A stretch of DNA of 64,000 bases from Flavobacterium erciyesense (GCF_018069925.1 NZ_JAGPXB010000010.1:1-64000); one strand, 5' to 3'; shown: positions 1 through 8,537, counted from the stretch's first letter. Program-made: numbers and translations. The notes: a model not told the origin generated them from the sequence alone.

Positions 1-155
1 ACGAAAAAAATAAGGAAGCTAATAAAAAATGGTTCGCTAAATATTTACCTGTTGAAAAACAAAAAATAGAAAGCTTACGAGTTACGCCATATCCCGTTGA
101 AGGTTCGTCAATAAAACCTTTGGATTATGCCATACAAATTAGCTATATTAAATAG
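1..155 (+). CDS. C-terminal end of an unrecognised protein (5' end outside window)
   Basis: The frame is open from the window edge to a TAG at 153-155 and encodes about 51 residues, ending in LDYAIQISYIK. I do not recognise the family. The hydrophobic/aromatic tail with alternating residues would fit a beta-rich protein, but the fragment is too short to decide. It is convergent with the small gene that ends at 157, with one base between the two stop codons and no terminator hairpin there. Confidence 0.55.
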   Translation, partial: EKNKEANKKWFAKYLPVEKQKIESLRVTPYPVEGSSIKPLDYAIQISYIK

Positions 156-156
156 T

Positions 157-285
157 TTAATTGCAGCCACAGTCAGAATTTCCACAATTTTTATCATTTG
201 ATTTCTTTTTGAAAAAGAATTTTTTGATTAAAAAAGCAACTGCAACGATTAAGGTAGTAAAGGCTAGTATTTCTTGAATGTCCAT
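157..285 (-). CDS. FeoB-associated Cys-rich membrane protein
   Basis: This is a 42-residue peptide with an N-terminal hydrophobic helix (about residues 5-20), a basic stretch rich in Lys and Phe (residues 21-28), and a Cys-rich tail NCGNSDCGCN with three cysteines. That layout matches the small FeoB-associated Cys-rich membrane proteins found near ferrous iron transporters. These are thought to act with FeoB at the inner membrane, but their exact role is not settled. Here it lies downstream of feoA, feoB and a TonB receptor on the same strand, which supports the assignment. A hairpin at 300-326 separates it from the receptor gene, so it may depend on read-through or on its own weak promoter; no perfect TAnnTTTG lies directly upstream. 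Confidence 0.8.
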   Translation of the reverse strand: MDIQEILAFTTLIVAVAFLIKKFFFKKKSNDKNCGNSDCGCN

Positions 286-299
286 ATTGTAAAGATAAG

Positions 300-326
300 G
301 AAAAGCAACCCGTTGAGGTTGCTTTC
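300..326 (-). terminator. Probable terminator of the TonB receptor gene
   Basis: A nine-pair inverted repeat (AAAGCAACC / GGTTGCTTT) encloses a short loop. Read on the minus strand, the stem is followed by a short T run. It lies about 50 bases after the receptor stop codon and before the small Cys-rich gene. Confidence 0.6.
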
Positions 327-376
327 TTGTTTGTAATCACTTTCTAATTAAAGAGTGTGTTTATTGTTGTTTGTTG

Positions 377-2605
377 TTAAAAACGAGCTCCTAAAGATAC
401 AAAGAATGTTCTTCCTTCACCTGGTAAAATACCTGGTCCAGGATATCCACCTGCTCTACGGGTAGCGTAATCTTTGTTCAATAAGTTGTTAATTCCAGAA
501 CGAACATTGTAGCGTTTTAAGAACTTGTATTCAGCTGATAAATCCAATACTTCATAACCGTTTAGTAATCCTGTTACACCGTTTGCTGAAGGCGCTACTG
601 TGTTGTTAGCATCTGTAAATACTTTACCTGAAGTTTTGTATTGTAAAGTAGAAGAAAAGTGGTCAGTACTATAGCTTAAACCTACATTGTGAATGTAACG
701 TGGCGCGTTTTCAACACGATTACCTTTCAAGTTAGTGGTTGTAATCACTGATCCTGATGCAGTAAATATTTCAAAATCAGTATAACGGGAATCGATAAAA
801 CTAGTCGTTACAAATAAATCAACGTTTCCGAATTCTTTTTCAACCCCAAAATATTTAGTGATGTTTACGTTTACAAAGCCTTCAATTCCTTTGTTTACGG
901 TTTCTCCTAAGTTGGTTCTGAATAAGAACGTACCTTGAGTTGGGTTATCATTATTTATAAATTGTCTTACGCCGCCAATACGGTTGTTGTAGCTCAAGTA
1001 GAACACACTAAAATCGAAGTTCAAAAATCCTTTCACAACACCGCGGTATCCCAAATCAGCATTGTATCCTGAGGCATCTTTTAAGTTTGGGTCAATCACA
1101 TCAGTTACAGCAGGAGGAGTAATATCTGAGAATAAAACAGGTCTAAAAGCTTGTGTGATGTTTCCGTAGAAATTTGTTGCTCCCAATTTATACTCCATTC
1201 CTAATCCAAACAAAGGTTTGTTTCTAACCATTTGTTTGCTTTCAAACGGAACATCATTTCCAGAATTGATTCCAAAACGACCTTCTCCATCAGCGGTGAT
1301 GTGCTCAAAACGAACTCCAGGAACAACACTCCATTTATCGGTCACCTTAAATTGATTTTCGGCAAAAAAAGCAATGTTTTGGGTTTTGAATTGCAAGTCT
1401 CTTGGATATTTTGCTGAAGTACTTAAGTCGAAATCAGATCCTGCGGTACCTGCTCCTTCTTGTTGTCTTTGTGTTTGTGCCTGGTAAGCACGAACTCCAA
1501 ATGCCAAAGTGTTTTTATTTTGCCCTAGGGTGTACGTATAAGTGTTTCTGTTTTCGATTCCGAAATTCTTATAAAAATCGCGGTCAACTCTTCTATTGCC
1601 GTTAGTGTCAGAAATGTTTGGTGTTGCTGTATTTCCAACACTATTTCTTTCTCCAATTAATCCAAAAAGTTTAGTATTCGATTTAATAGAAGGAGACAAT
1701 TGCGTGTCTAGTGTCAAAGCAAACAAATTCCAAGGAGTTCCAAACCAGTTTCTCTCTCTAAAAGATTGTCTTGAGTTTTCAGCAAATTGCGCATCTGTCA
1801 AACCACCTGCTTGTTGCATTTGGTAATCCATATTAGTGTATTCTGCTGCTAATTTTGTTTTTTCTGTAAAAGCATATTCTAAAAATACGTGTGAGTTACG
1901 TACTTTATATTGGCTGTTTTCTCTCCATCCATCTGCACTACGAGAGTGGTTGTAGGCGTAATAAGAAAACTTATTTATTTTACCACCAATCGCGTTGTAA
2001 CTGCTCATTAAGTTATAGCTTCCGGCTGTGTTTTGCGTTTCAAAGCTGAATTTTTTGTTTTGCTCGCGTTTTAAAACGTAGTTCACCATTCCGCCAAACT
2101 GAGGGCCAAATTGCAACGAAGCACCACCACGAACTAGTTCAATGTTTTCTACTGCTTCTAAAGGTGGGTTGTAATACGCTTCTGGGTAACCAAAAACATC
2201 TGATGAGATATCGTAACCATTTTGTCTAGTGTTTAATTCCCAGCTGCGGTTAGGACTTAAACCACGAACTCCGATGTTAATTTGAATTCCAGATCCTTCA
2301 TTTTCCCAAACCGTAACACCTGGAACACGTGAAAACACTTCGCGCGCATTGTTGGTAGTCAGGTTAGAGGTAAAGGCAGATAATTTTAAAACTTCGTTCT
2401 TTTTTCCTGAAAAAAGTACCGTTCCTTTTACTTCTGGTTGTCTTTCTGGGCTTTGTTTAAAAGGGGTAACGGTTACTTCTTGCAAATCAACTATCAAAGA
2501 GTTAGCTCTTACAATACTGTCTTTTTGGGCTTGCGTTAGTTCTTTTTCTTGAGCAAAAGCAAATACCGAGGTAAGTATTGCAGCTGTTACTAAACTGTTT
2601 CTCAT
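377..2605 (-). CDS. TonB-dependent receptor, FecA-like (probable iron-chelate uptake)
   Basis: This 742-residue protein starts with a signal peptide (about 1-18, ending AFA-Q) and continues with a plug domain at about residues 45-180, including VFSRVPGVTV, the GVRGLSP segment and IELVRGGASLQFG. A long beta-barrel follows and ends in the terminal aromatic expected of outer-membrane barrels (SLGARF). It has no N-terminal carboxypeptidase-like domain, unlike the receptor at 54746. The plug resembles FecA-type Fe(III)-citrate/siderophore receptors. The gene follows feoB by 117 bases and has its own good promoter, so it is an adjacent iron gene that need not be co-transcribed with feoAB. The family is sure; the substrate is inferred from context only. 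Confidence 0.88.
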   Translation of the reverse strand: MRNSLVTAAILTSVFAFAQEKELTQAQKDSIVRANSLIVDLQEVTVTPFKQSPERQPEVKGTVLFSGKKNEVLKLSAFTSNLTTNNAREVFSRVPGVTVWENEGSGIQINIGVRGLSPNRSWELNTRQNGYDISSDVFGYPEAYYNPPLEAVENIELVRGGASLQFGPQFGGMVNYVLKREQNKKFSFETQNTAGSYNLMSSYNAIGGKINKFSYYAYNHSRSADGWRENSQYKVRNSHVFLEYAFTEKTKLAAEYTNMDYQMQQAGGLTDAQFAENSRQSFRERNWFGTPWNLFALTLDTQLSPSIKSNTKLFGLIGERNSVGNTATPNISDTNGNRRVDRDFYKNFGIENRNTYTYTLGQNKNTLAFGVRAYQAQTQRQQEGAGTAGSDFDLSTSAKYPRDLQFKTQNIAFFAENQFKVTDKWSVVPGVRFEHITADGEGRFGINSGNDVPFESKQMVRNKPLFGLGMEYKLGATNFYGNITQAFRPVLFSDITPPAVTDVIDPNLKDASGYNADLGYRGVVKGFLNFDFSVFYLSYNNRIGGVRQFINNDNPTQGTFLFRTNLGETVNKGIEGFVNVNITKYFGVEKEFGNVDLFVTTSFIDSRYTDFEIFTASGSVITTTNLKGNRVENAPRYIHNVGLSYSTDHFSSTLQYKTSGKVFTDANNTVAPSANGVTGLLNGYEVLDLSAEYKFLKRYNVRSGINNLLNKDYATRRAGGYPGPGILPGEGRTFFVSLGARF

Positions 2606-2630
2606 TTTTATTTAGATTAATTCTATGCAG

Positions 2631-2661
2631 CAAAGATAAAACGAGAAACTTATTTAGACAA
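2631..2661 (-). promoter_or_regulatory. Bacteroidetes-type promoter of the TonB receptor
   Basis: On the minus strand there is TTG (2659-2661), 20 bases, then TATCTTTG (2631-2638), a perfect match to the TAnnTTTG consensus, 25 bases before the start codon. Just upstream lies an AT-rich inverted repeat (about 2661-2686) containing AATAATGATTTT, which loosely resembles half of a Fur box. Confidence 0.72.
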
Positions 2662-2722
2662 ATTAAAAATAATGATTTTTTAATTTTTAACTGTTGTTGA
2701 GGTAGAATATGGTCTTTGGCTC

Positions 2723-4825
2723 TTATTGTAGGATTTGAAAAGCAATCAAGGCAACGGCATAAGCAAAGGCCGACATGAATAAAAGCTGACCAGCAGGCCA
2801 TTTCCAAGAGTTGGTTTCCTTTTTTGTTACAGCCAAAGTACTAGCACATTGCATGGCAAAAGCATAAAACAAAAGCAACGAAATTCCAGAGGCAAAATTA
2901 AATACTTTTTCGCCTGTAGCAGGATTGATTTCGGCTGCCATTTTGTTTTTGATAGTGACTTCGTTTTCGCTACCGCCTACGCTGTAAATGGTTGCCAGCG
3001 TTCCTACAAACACTTCGCGTGCAGCAAACGAACTGATGATAGCAATACCAATTTTCCAGTCGTAACCCAATGGAGAGATAACAGGTTCAATGGTTTTACC
3101 CATAATACCAATATAGGAGTTCTCTAGTTTTTGTGAGGCAACTGCATTTTCAAAATCAGCAGGCGATAATGGCTTGTTGATGGTGTTTTGAGTAACAATT
3201 TCTTCCGCTTTATTGAATTTTTCTCCAGGTCCATAAGAGGCCAAAAACCAAAGCACTATGGAAATGGCAAGTATAATTTTACCCGCGCCAAATATGAATG
3301 CTTTTGTTTTTTCGATTACGTTGATGCCTACATTTTTAAACAAAGGCAATTTGTAATTCGGCATTTCAACCACAAAATACGTTTTACTTTGAATTTTCAG
3401 GATTTTATTCAAGATATAAGCCGAGAAAATGGCCATCCCAAATCCCAACAAATACAGCAACATCAAGGTCATCCCTTGCATGTTTAAAAATCCGAACAAG
3501 CGTTCGTCAGGAATGACAAGTGCAATAATAATCGCGTAAACAGGTAGTCTAGCTGAACAAGTGGTGAACGGTGTTACCAAAATAGTAATTAATCGTTCTT
3601 TCCAGTTTTCGATATTACGCGTAGCCATAATTGCAGGAATAGCGCAGGCAGTTCCTGAAATAAGCGGTACCACACTTTTACCTGAAAGTCCAAATTTGCG
3701 CATGATTTTATCCATCAAAAACACTACACGACTCATGTAGCCGCTTTCTTCAAGGATGGAAATAAACATAAACAAGAAGGCAATTTGAGGTATAAAAATT
3801 AAAATTCCTCCAATACCAGGAATAATTCCTTGCGAAATTAAGTCAGTTAAAACACCGGCTGGCAACTGCTCTGCGGCTAGCGAACTCAAAGATGCAAAAG
3901 AGGCGTCAATGAAATCCATCGGAATTTTTGACCATTCAAAAATCGATTGAAAGATTACGAACAAAATCAAAAAGAAAATCGCATAACCCCAAACTTTGTG
4001 CGTAAGTACGCGATCAAGCTGGCTGCGGTAATCTTTGGCTACGCTGCTATCTACTTTTAAACCTACCTTCAAAACATCGTTTATAAATTGGTAACGTTTG
4101 ATGGTTTCCTTTTGCTGCAAGCGCTTTAAATCAGAGTGTGATTTGGTAAATGAGCTGCGAATTTCATTTCTATCCAAGTTCAAAAAGTTCACATCTTGCG
4201 TAATTACCAACCATAATTTGTACAATAGTTGGTTTGGGAATGCTTTGCGTAAACTATTGAAATAATCCGGATCAATAACTGAAGCATTCAAGCAAGGTTC
4301 GCTCGAAATGGTTTTGAAACTTACAATTAACTGCTTCAATTCTTCAATTCCGTAGCCTTTGCGTGAACTGATCAAGGCGATTTTGGTGTTTAAATGTTCC
4401 TCTAGATAAGGAATGTCAAGTGAAATTCCTTTGAACTTCATTCTATCAGCCATGTTGATGACAAGAATCGTCGGAATTTCAAGATCTTTTATCTGAGTAA
4501 AAAGTAATAAGTTTCGTTTTAAATTCTCCACATCGGTAACTACAAGCGCCACGTCAGGGTATAACTTATCGTTTTTATTGAGGAGTAATTCAATAACCAC
4601 ATTTTCATCAATAGAACTGGCGTTCAAGCTATACGTTCCTGGTAAATCCAGAATGTTGGCTTTGATGTTGTTGGATAATTTGCAGAAACCAATCTTTTTT
4701 TCAACGGTAATTCCGGGATAATTACCCACTTGTTGATTCAATCCAGTAAGCTGATTAAAAACCGAAGTTTTACCCACATTTGGGTTGCCAATTAAGGCTA
4801 CATTGATGTTTTGTTTGCTTACCAT
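2723..4825 (-). CDS. feoB: Ferrous iron transporter FeoB
   Basis: FeoB is the inner-membrane Fe(II) transporter with a cytosolic G domain. In this 700-residue protein the G1 loop is GNPNVGKTS (13-21), a G2-like segment NYPGITVE lies at 35-42, G3 DLPG at 60-63 and G4 NMAD at 124-127. A helical spacer follows. From about residue 270 the protein is a multi-span membrane domain containing the conserved gate segments, including CAIPAIMATR and TTCSARLPVY, each with a conserved Cys. The length is somewhat shorter than the E. coli protein, as is usual in Bacteroidetes. The start overlaps the feoA stop by seven bases (ATGGTAA), so the two are translationally coupled. Confidence 0.97.
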   Translation of the reverse strand: MVSKQNINVALIGNPNVGKTSVFNQLTGLNQQVGNYPGITVEKKIGFCKLSNNIKANILDLPGTYSLNASSIDENVVIELLLNKNDKLYPDVALVVTDVENLKRNLLLFTQIKDLEIPTILVINMADRMKFKGISLDIPYLEEHLNTKIALISSRKGYGIEELKQLIVSFKTISSEPCLNASVIDPDYFNSLRKAFPNQLLYKLWLVITQDVNFLNLDRNEIRSSFTKSHSDLKRLQQKETIKRYQFINDVLKVGLKVDSSVAKDYRSQLDRVLTHKVWGYAIFFLILFVIFQSIFEWSKIPMDFIDASFASLSSLAAEQLPAGVLTDLISQGIIPGIGGILIFIPQIAFLFMFISILEESGYMSRVVFLMDKIMRKFGLSGKSVVPLISGTACAIPAIMATRNIENWKERLITILVTPFTTCSARLPVYAIIIALVIPDERLFGFLNMQGMTLMLLYLLGFGMAIFSAYILNKILKIQSKTYFVVEMPNYKLPLFKNVGINVIEKTKAFIFGAGKIILAISIVLWFLASYGPGEKFNKAEEIVTQNTINKPLSPADFENAVASQKLENSYIGIMGKTIEPVISPLGYDWKIGIAIISSFAAREVFVGTLATIYSVGGSENEVTIKNKMAAEINPATGEKVFNFASGISLLLFYAFAMQCASTLAVTKKETNSWKWPAGQLLFMSAFAYAVALIAFQILQ

Positions 4826-5061
4826 AGGTTGGTTTTTAATAGGTCAACTGCAATCTCTTTGGCGGTTTCGACTCTAATTGCTACATGCGAACCATTGATG
4901 TTTAAAAACAAAGGATCACCAAATGGGGCAACCTGTAACAGCTCGACCATATTGCCAGGCAAGCACCCCATTTCCAGTAATTTTAACGGAACGGTATCAA
5001 TATCAAAGTCTTTGATTATGGCTTTTTCGCCTTTTTTGAGAGAATGTATCGTTGTTTGCAA
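4819..5061 (-). CDS. feoA: Ferrous iron transport protein FeoA
   Basis: This 80-residue cytosolic protein has the SH3-like fold of FeoA, with the diagnostic segments LLEMGCLPGNMVELLQ (about 29-44) and PFGDPLFLNINGSHVAIR (about 47-64). FeoA is thought to bind and modulate FeoB. It is the first gene of the feoAB unit and overlaps feoB by seven bases. A strong promoter lies 27 bases upstream, with a palindrome just beyond it. Confidence 0.95.
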   Translation of the reverse strand: MQTTIHSLKKGEKAIIKDFDIDTVPLKLLEMGCLPGNMVELLQVAPFGDPLFLNINGSHVAIRVETAKEIAVDLLKTNLW

Positions 5062-5087
5062 ACCTTATTTAGATTGAATTAAGATTG

Positions 5088-5116
5088 CAAAAATACACAT
5101 TTTAAAGGAAAGACAA
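5088..5116 (-). promoter_or_regulatory. Promoter of feoAB
   Basis: Read on the minus strand, TTG (5114-5116) is followed after 18 bases by TATTTTTG (5088-5095), which fits the Bacteroidetes TAnnTTTG -7 element with the usual spacing. The feoA start codon begins 27 bases downstream. Confidence 0.75.
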
Positions 5117-5120
5117 ATGT

Positions 5121-5138
5121 TAATTATTTCAATAATTA
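5121..5138. promoter_or_regulatory. 18-base palindrome upstream of the feoA promoter (candidate operator)
   Basis: TAATTATT and its exact reverse complement AATAATTA are separated by two bases (TC). The site begins five bases upstream of the feoA -33 element. Its size, AT-rich symmetry and place fit a dimeric metalloregulator of the Fur type, but which protein binds it is inference. Confidence 0.45.
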
Positions 5139-5202
5139 GTTGGCAGATTTAGAGGTATGTTGGTGTTTTATCTGCGGCCTAGTAAATCGTTGAAAATTGG
5201 GC

Positions 5203-5880
5203 TTAGTTTGCGGACTCTTGTTCACATAAAAAGTTAATGTCTTCAATCAATTTTTTGATGTCTTCTTTGTTGGTGCCGTCATAAAAACCGCGAACTCTTC
5301 TTTTAGTATCTACCAGAACAAAGTTTTCGGTGTGAACCATATCATACAATTCACTTGGTTTGCCCAGTTTTACAGCCAAGTACGATTTTCTAGCCATGGC
5401 ATAAATTTCTTTTTTGTCGCCGGTAACTAAATTCCATTTGGCATCGATTACATTGTGTTTTTTGGCGTAAGCCTTAAGCACAGGAACGCTATCCGTTTCA
5501 GGAAATACGGTATGTGAGAGTAATTTAACTTTAGGATTATTGGCGAAAGCTTTTTGAACTTCTTCTAGATTCACCGACATTTTTGGACAAATAGAACCAC
5601 AAGTAGTAAAAAAGAAATCGGCTACATAAATTTTACCTTCGTAATCTTTTTGAGTAATCGTGACGCCGTTTTGGTTCACAAACGAAAAATCAGCAATGGT
5701 GTGGTACTTACTTTTGTATTGTACCGTACTGTCTACCAATTCTGGATTTACATCGGCTGGATTAAAAATTGGTAACGATTTTTTTGGCTTCAATGCGTTG
5801 TAAAATAACGTAAGTATAACGGCCGAAAGCACGAAGAACACTCCTAAAAAAAGACGGTATTTTTTAAATAGCTGTAACAT
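5203..5880 (-). CDS. SCO1/SenC/PrrC family copper chaperone
   Basis: SCO proteins are membrane-anchored thioredoxin-fold proteins that deliver copper to the CuA site of cytochrome oxidase. The protein has one N-terminal membrane anchor, then a periplasmic domain with the copper-binding CxxxC (CGSIC; cysteines 94 and 98 counted from the chosen start) and a distal conserved His in the segment VHTENFVLVD. I chose the ATG at 5878-5880, which begins MLQLFKKY. The alternative ATG six codons upstream (5898) would lie within or before the likely transcription start, because a TACTTTTG -7 element sits at 5896-5903. No other oxidase assembly gene is next to it. Confidence 0.9.
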   Translation of the reverse strand: MLQLFKKYRLFLGVFFVLSAVILTLFYNALKPKKSLPIFNPADVNPELVDSTVQYKSKYHTIADFSFVNQNGVTITQKDYEGKIYVADFFFTTCGSICPKMSVNLEEVQKAFANNPKVKLLSHTVFPETDSVPVLKAYAKKHNVIDAKWNLVTGDKKEIYAMARKSYLAVKLGKPSELYDMVHTENFVLVDTKRRVRGFYDGTNKEDIKKLIEDINFLCEQESAN

Positions 5881-5895
5881 AATCCAATTTTGCCA

Positions 5896-5903
5896 CAAAA
5901 GTA
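5896..5903 (-). promoter_or_regulatory. -7 element for the SCO-family gene
   Basis: TACTTTTG on the minus strand matches TAnnTTTG exactly and lies 16 bases before the chosen start codon. No clear TTG is seen at the -33 position. Confidence 0.5.
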
Positions 5904-6074
5904 CAAAATTGAAGCCTGTTTTTTGGTCTTATTAACACAATCTTAGTGCTAGTGGAATGCGCTTAAAAAACAAAATTGTTATCCGATTCGATTAAACCTT
6001 TTTGATTTTTTAATGTCCAATCACAATGTTTTGTGATTGTTTATAGAATCGTAAGCAATCACAAAATTTATTAA

Positions 6075-6082
6075 TAGCTTTG
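6075..6082 (+). promoter_or_regulatory. -7 element for the M13 peptidase gene
   Basis: TAGCTTTG matches TAnnTTTG exactly, 26 bases before the ATG at 6109. No convincing TTG is found at the usual distance upstream. Confidence 0.5.
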
Positions 6083-6108
6083 TTTACTTAACTAAAAAAC
6101 TAATTAAA

Positions 6109-8172
6109 ATGAAAAAAACCAACAATAAGCAATTGCTTTTTGTGATTCCTGCAATGATGGCTTTTGCAGTGGGTCAAGCCCAAAGTAATCCTGCGGTTAA
6201 GGAGCCAGGGATTAATGTAAATTACATGGACAAAAAAGTGAAGCCAAGTAACGATTTCTTTCGTTATGTAAACGGAACTTGGTTAGACAACACTGCCATT
6301 CCAGCGGATAGAACGCGTTGGGGAAGTTTTGATGAGTTGCGTCAAAGAACAGATGCTGATGCACTAGCTATTTTAAAAGAAGCAGCAACCAACCCAAAGT
6401 ACAAATCAAATACCGATCAAGGTAAAGCGATTAATTTGTACAAGTCTATTTTGGACACAGTTGGTCGTAACAAAATGGGAATTGCGCCATTGAAACCTTT
6501 CCTTAAAAAAATTGATGCGGTTAAAAATGCTAAAGATCTTGAAGCATTACTAATCGAAATGGAGCCAATCGGTGGTATTGGATTCGTGGGTGCGGGCGTT
6601 GGTACTGATGCTAAAAACAGTAGCCGAAATGTAATCAATGTAGGTCCAGGTGGAGTAGGTTTGCCAGACAGAGATTATTACGTTTCTGAAGATGCCGATT
6701 CTAAAGAAAAACGTGCGAAATACGTGCTTCACGTTGCTAAAATGTTGCAATTTCTTGGCGATAAGCCAGCCGTAGCTCAGGCAAATGCAGAGAAAATTTT
6801 AGCGCTTGAAATCGCTATGTCTAAACCAAGATTAGACAGAGTAGAGCGCAGAGACCGTCGTAAGTCATACAACCCAATGACTTTGGCCGAGTTGAGTAAA
6901 TTAACACCATCAATCAACTGGAATAATTATTTTACTAAAATTGGTTTGGCAAAAGTGGATACCGTAATTGTATCCCAACCTAAATACATGGTGGCACTTG
7001 AAACGATGTTGAAAGAAAACAAAGTTGACCAGTGGAAAGCCTACATGCGTTGGAGTTTATTAAACAGAGCTTCAAGCCAATTGTCTACCGATATTGAAAA
7101 CGCCAACTTTGAGTTTTACGGGAAAACCTTGACGGGTGCGGTAAGCCAAAGACCACGTGACGAAAGAGCGTTGCAAACCATCAATGGTGCTGTTGGTGAG
7201 GCTTTAGGAAAATTATACGTTGAGAAAAAATTCCCAGCTGAGGCTAAAGCCAAAGCAGAAAAAATGATCAAAAACATTTTCCGTGCTTTCGAAAACAGAA
7301 TTAATAATTTGTCTTGGATGTCGGCTGAAACTAAAGTTAGCGCCTTGGCTAAATTGAACAAATCCAGAATCAAAATTGGATATCCTGACAAGTGGAAAGA
7401 TTATTCTGCTTTGACTATCAAGAGTCCAGAAGAAGGCGGAAGTTACTTTGAAAATGCGTTGAGCATGGCCAAATGGCGTTTTCAAGAAAACATCGCTGAG
7501 TTGAACAAACCAGTTGATAAAGAGCGTTGGGGTATGTCACCACAAACGGTAAATGCCTATTACAACCCATCAAATAATGAGATTGTTTTCCCAGCAGCTA
7601 TCTTACAACCACCGTTTTACAACTACCAAGCTGATGAAGCTGTGAATTATGGCGGAATTGGTGGCGTTATTGGTCACGAAATTTCACATGGTTTTGACGA
7701 TTCAGGATCGCGTTACAACGCTGACGGAAACTTAGTTGACTGGTGGACTGCTGACGATTTAAAACAATTCACAGCTTTAACAGGAGCTTTAGCTGCACAG
7801 TATAGCGCATTGGAGCCATTACCAGGAACTTTTGTAGATGGTAAATTTACTTTGGGTGAAAACATTGGTGATTTAGGTGGTGTAAATGCAGCTTATGACG
7901 GTTTACAATTGTACTTGAAAGAAAACGGAAATCCAGGCTTGATTGATGGTTACACACCGGAGCAGCGTTTCTTCATTTCTTGGTCAACTATCTGGCGTTC
8001 AAAAATGCGTGATGAGGCTTTGAAAAACCAAGTAAAAACTGATCCGCACTCTCCAGGAATGTACCGTGCGTATGTACCTTTGCAAAACATCGATACTTTT
8101 TATCAAGCTTTTGATATCAAAGAAAATGACGGGATGTACATTGCACCTGAAAAACGTGTGAGAATCTGGTAA
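6109..8172 (+). CDS. M13 family zinc metallopeptidase (neprilysin/PepO type)
   Basis: This 687-residue protein has a signal peptide (about 1-24) and the M13 fold. The N-terminal helical domain (about 35-430) includes the marker segment PSNDFFRYVNGTW. The C-terminal catalytic domain contains NAYYNPSNNEIVFPAAILQP, the zinc motif HEISH at 523-527 and the third ligand region ENIGDLGG, with Glu584 and Asp588. The end, PEKRVRIW, is the usual M13 C-terminal tryptophan. It should act outside the inner membrane on oligopeptides. It is a single-gene transcript with its own -7 element and terminator. All catalytic residues I can check are present. Confidence 0.95.
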   Translation: MKKTNNKQLLFVIPAMMAFAVGQAQSNPAVKEPGINVNYMDKKVKPSNDFFRYVNGTWLDNTAIPADRTRWGSFDELRQRTDADALAILKEAATNPKYKSNTDQGKAINLYKSILDTVGRNKMGIAPLKPFLKKIDAVKNAKDLEALLIEMEPIGGIGFVGAGVGTDAKNSSRNVINVGPGGVGLPDRDYYVSEDADSKEKRAKYVLHVAKMLQFLGDKPAVAQANAEKILALEIAMSKPRLDRVERRDRRKSYNPMTLAELSKLTPSINWNNYFTKIGLAKVDTVIVSQPKYMVALETMLKENKVDQWKAYMRWSLLNRASSQLSTDIENANFEFYGKTLTGAVSQRPRDERALQTINGAVGEALGKLYVEKKFPAEAKAKAEKMIKNIFRAFENRINNLSWMSAETKVSALAKLNKSRIKIGYPDKWKDYSALTIKSPEEGGSYFENALSMAKWRFQENIAELNKPVDKERWGMSPQTVNAYYNPSNNEIVFPAAILQPPFYNYQADEAVNYGGIGGVIGHEISHGFDDSGSRYNADGNLVDWWTADDLKQFTALTGALAAQYSALEPLPGTFVDGKFTLGENIGDLGGVNAAYDGLQLYLKENGNPGLIDGYTPEQRFFISWSTIWRSKMRDEALKNQVKTDPHSPGMYRAYVPLQNIDTFYQAFDIKENDGMYIAPEKRVRIW

Positions 8173-8191
8173 GACCGTATCTTATAAATGC

Positions 8192-8223
8192 AAAACCCAT
8201 TCGTTAAGTCGAATGGGTTTTTT
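8192..8223 (+). terminator. Rho-independent terminator after the M13 peptidase gene
   Basis: AAACCCATTCG and CGAATGGGTTT form an eleven-pair stem around a six-base loop and run into a T tract. The hairpin begins about 20 bases after the stop codon. Confidence 0.85.
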
Positions 8224-8303
8224 TATGGCCTCAATTCAAATTTTAAAGAGAGGAAAGCTGTTGTTTTTTAGGAGCAGCACTTTTTTGCTCCGTATACTAC
8301 TCG

Positions 8304-8384
8304 TCCCGCTGTACGCTGTATTTTGCTGTGCAATCCCGAAGTTTCGGGACTTCCCCAGCAAGGATGCCGCTTCCATCGGGGCTA
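8304..8384 (+). repeat. Dispersed palindromic intergenic element, copy A
   Basis: The element starts with CCCGCTGTACGCTGTA and ends with GCTTCCATCGGGGCTA, with a central hairpin ATCCCGAAGTTTCGGGAC. The same ends recur at 10153-10233 (inverted), 37358-37427 and, decayed, at 21465-21535. The short reading frames that cross it have no protein-like character. It lies in the 690-base gap 8224-8913, which otherwise holds the two inverted repeats listed next and AT-rich DNA with no gene I can support. Confidence 0.7.
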
Positions 8385-8430
8385 CGAGAGTTCGTTTTAT
8401 TTTCATTACAAAATCAGCAAATAGTACGTT

Positions 8431-8517
8431 GACATTTCGAGCGCAGTCGAGAACCTACATTTTATCTCGATTGTATTTGTTTTAAAAAAATCATCTCGAT
8501 TGCACTCGATGTGACAA
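8431..8517. repeat. 87-base inverted-repeat element, copy 1
   Basis: The ends are TTCGAGCGCAGTCGAGAA and its imperfect complement ATCTCGATTGCACTCGAT, enclosing an AT-rich centre with TTTGTTTTAAAAAAA. A second copy follows 20 bases later (8538-8624) with the same length and centre. A lone end-like sequence occurs at 9952-9973. These look like small non-coding palindromic elements of the kind scattered in flavobacterial intergenic DNA. Confidence 0.7.
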
Positions 8518-8537
8518 AATGTAAACTAGAAATATGC

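Noticed and set aside
4811..5077. An 88-codon plus-strand frame opposite feoA
   Set aside because: It is the complement of the feoA coding sequence, with no promoter or domain of its own.
8213..8485. A 90-codon plus-strand frame after the M13 gene
   Set aside because: It begins in the T run of the terminator and runs across repeat copy A and part of the 87-base element, so it is a by-product of repeats.
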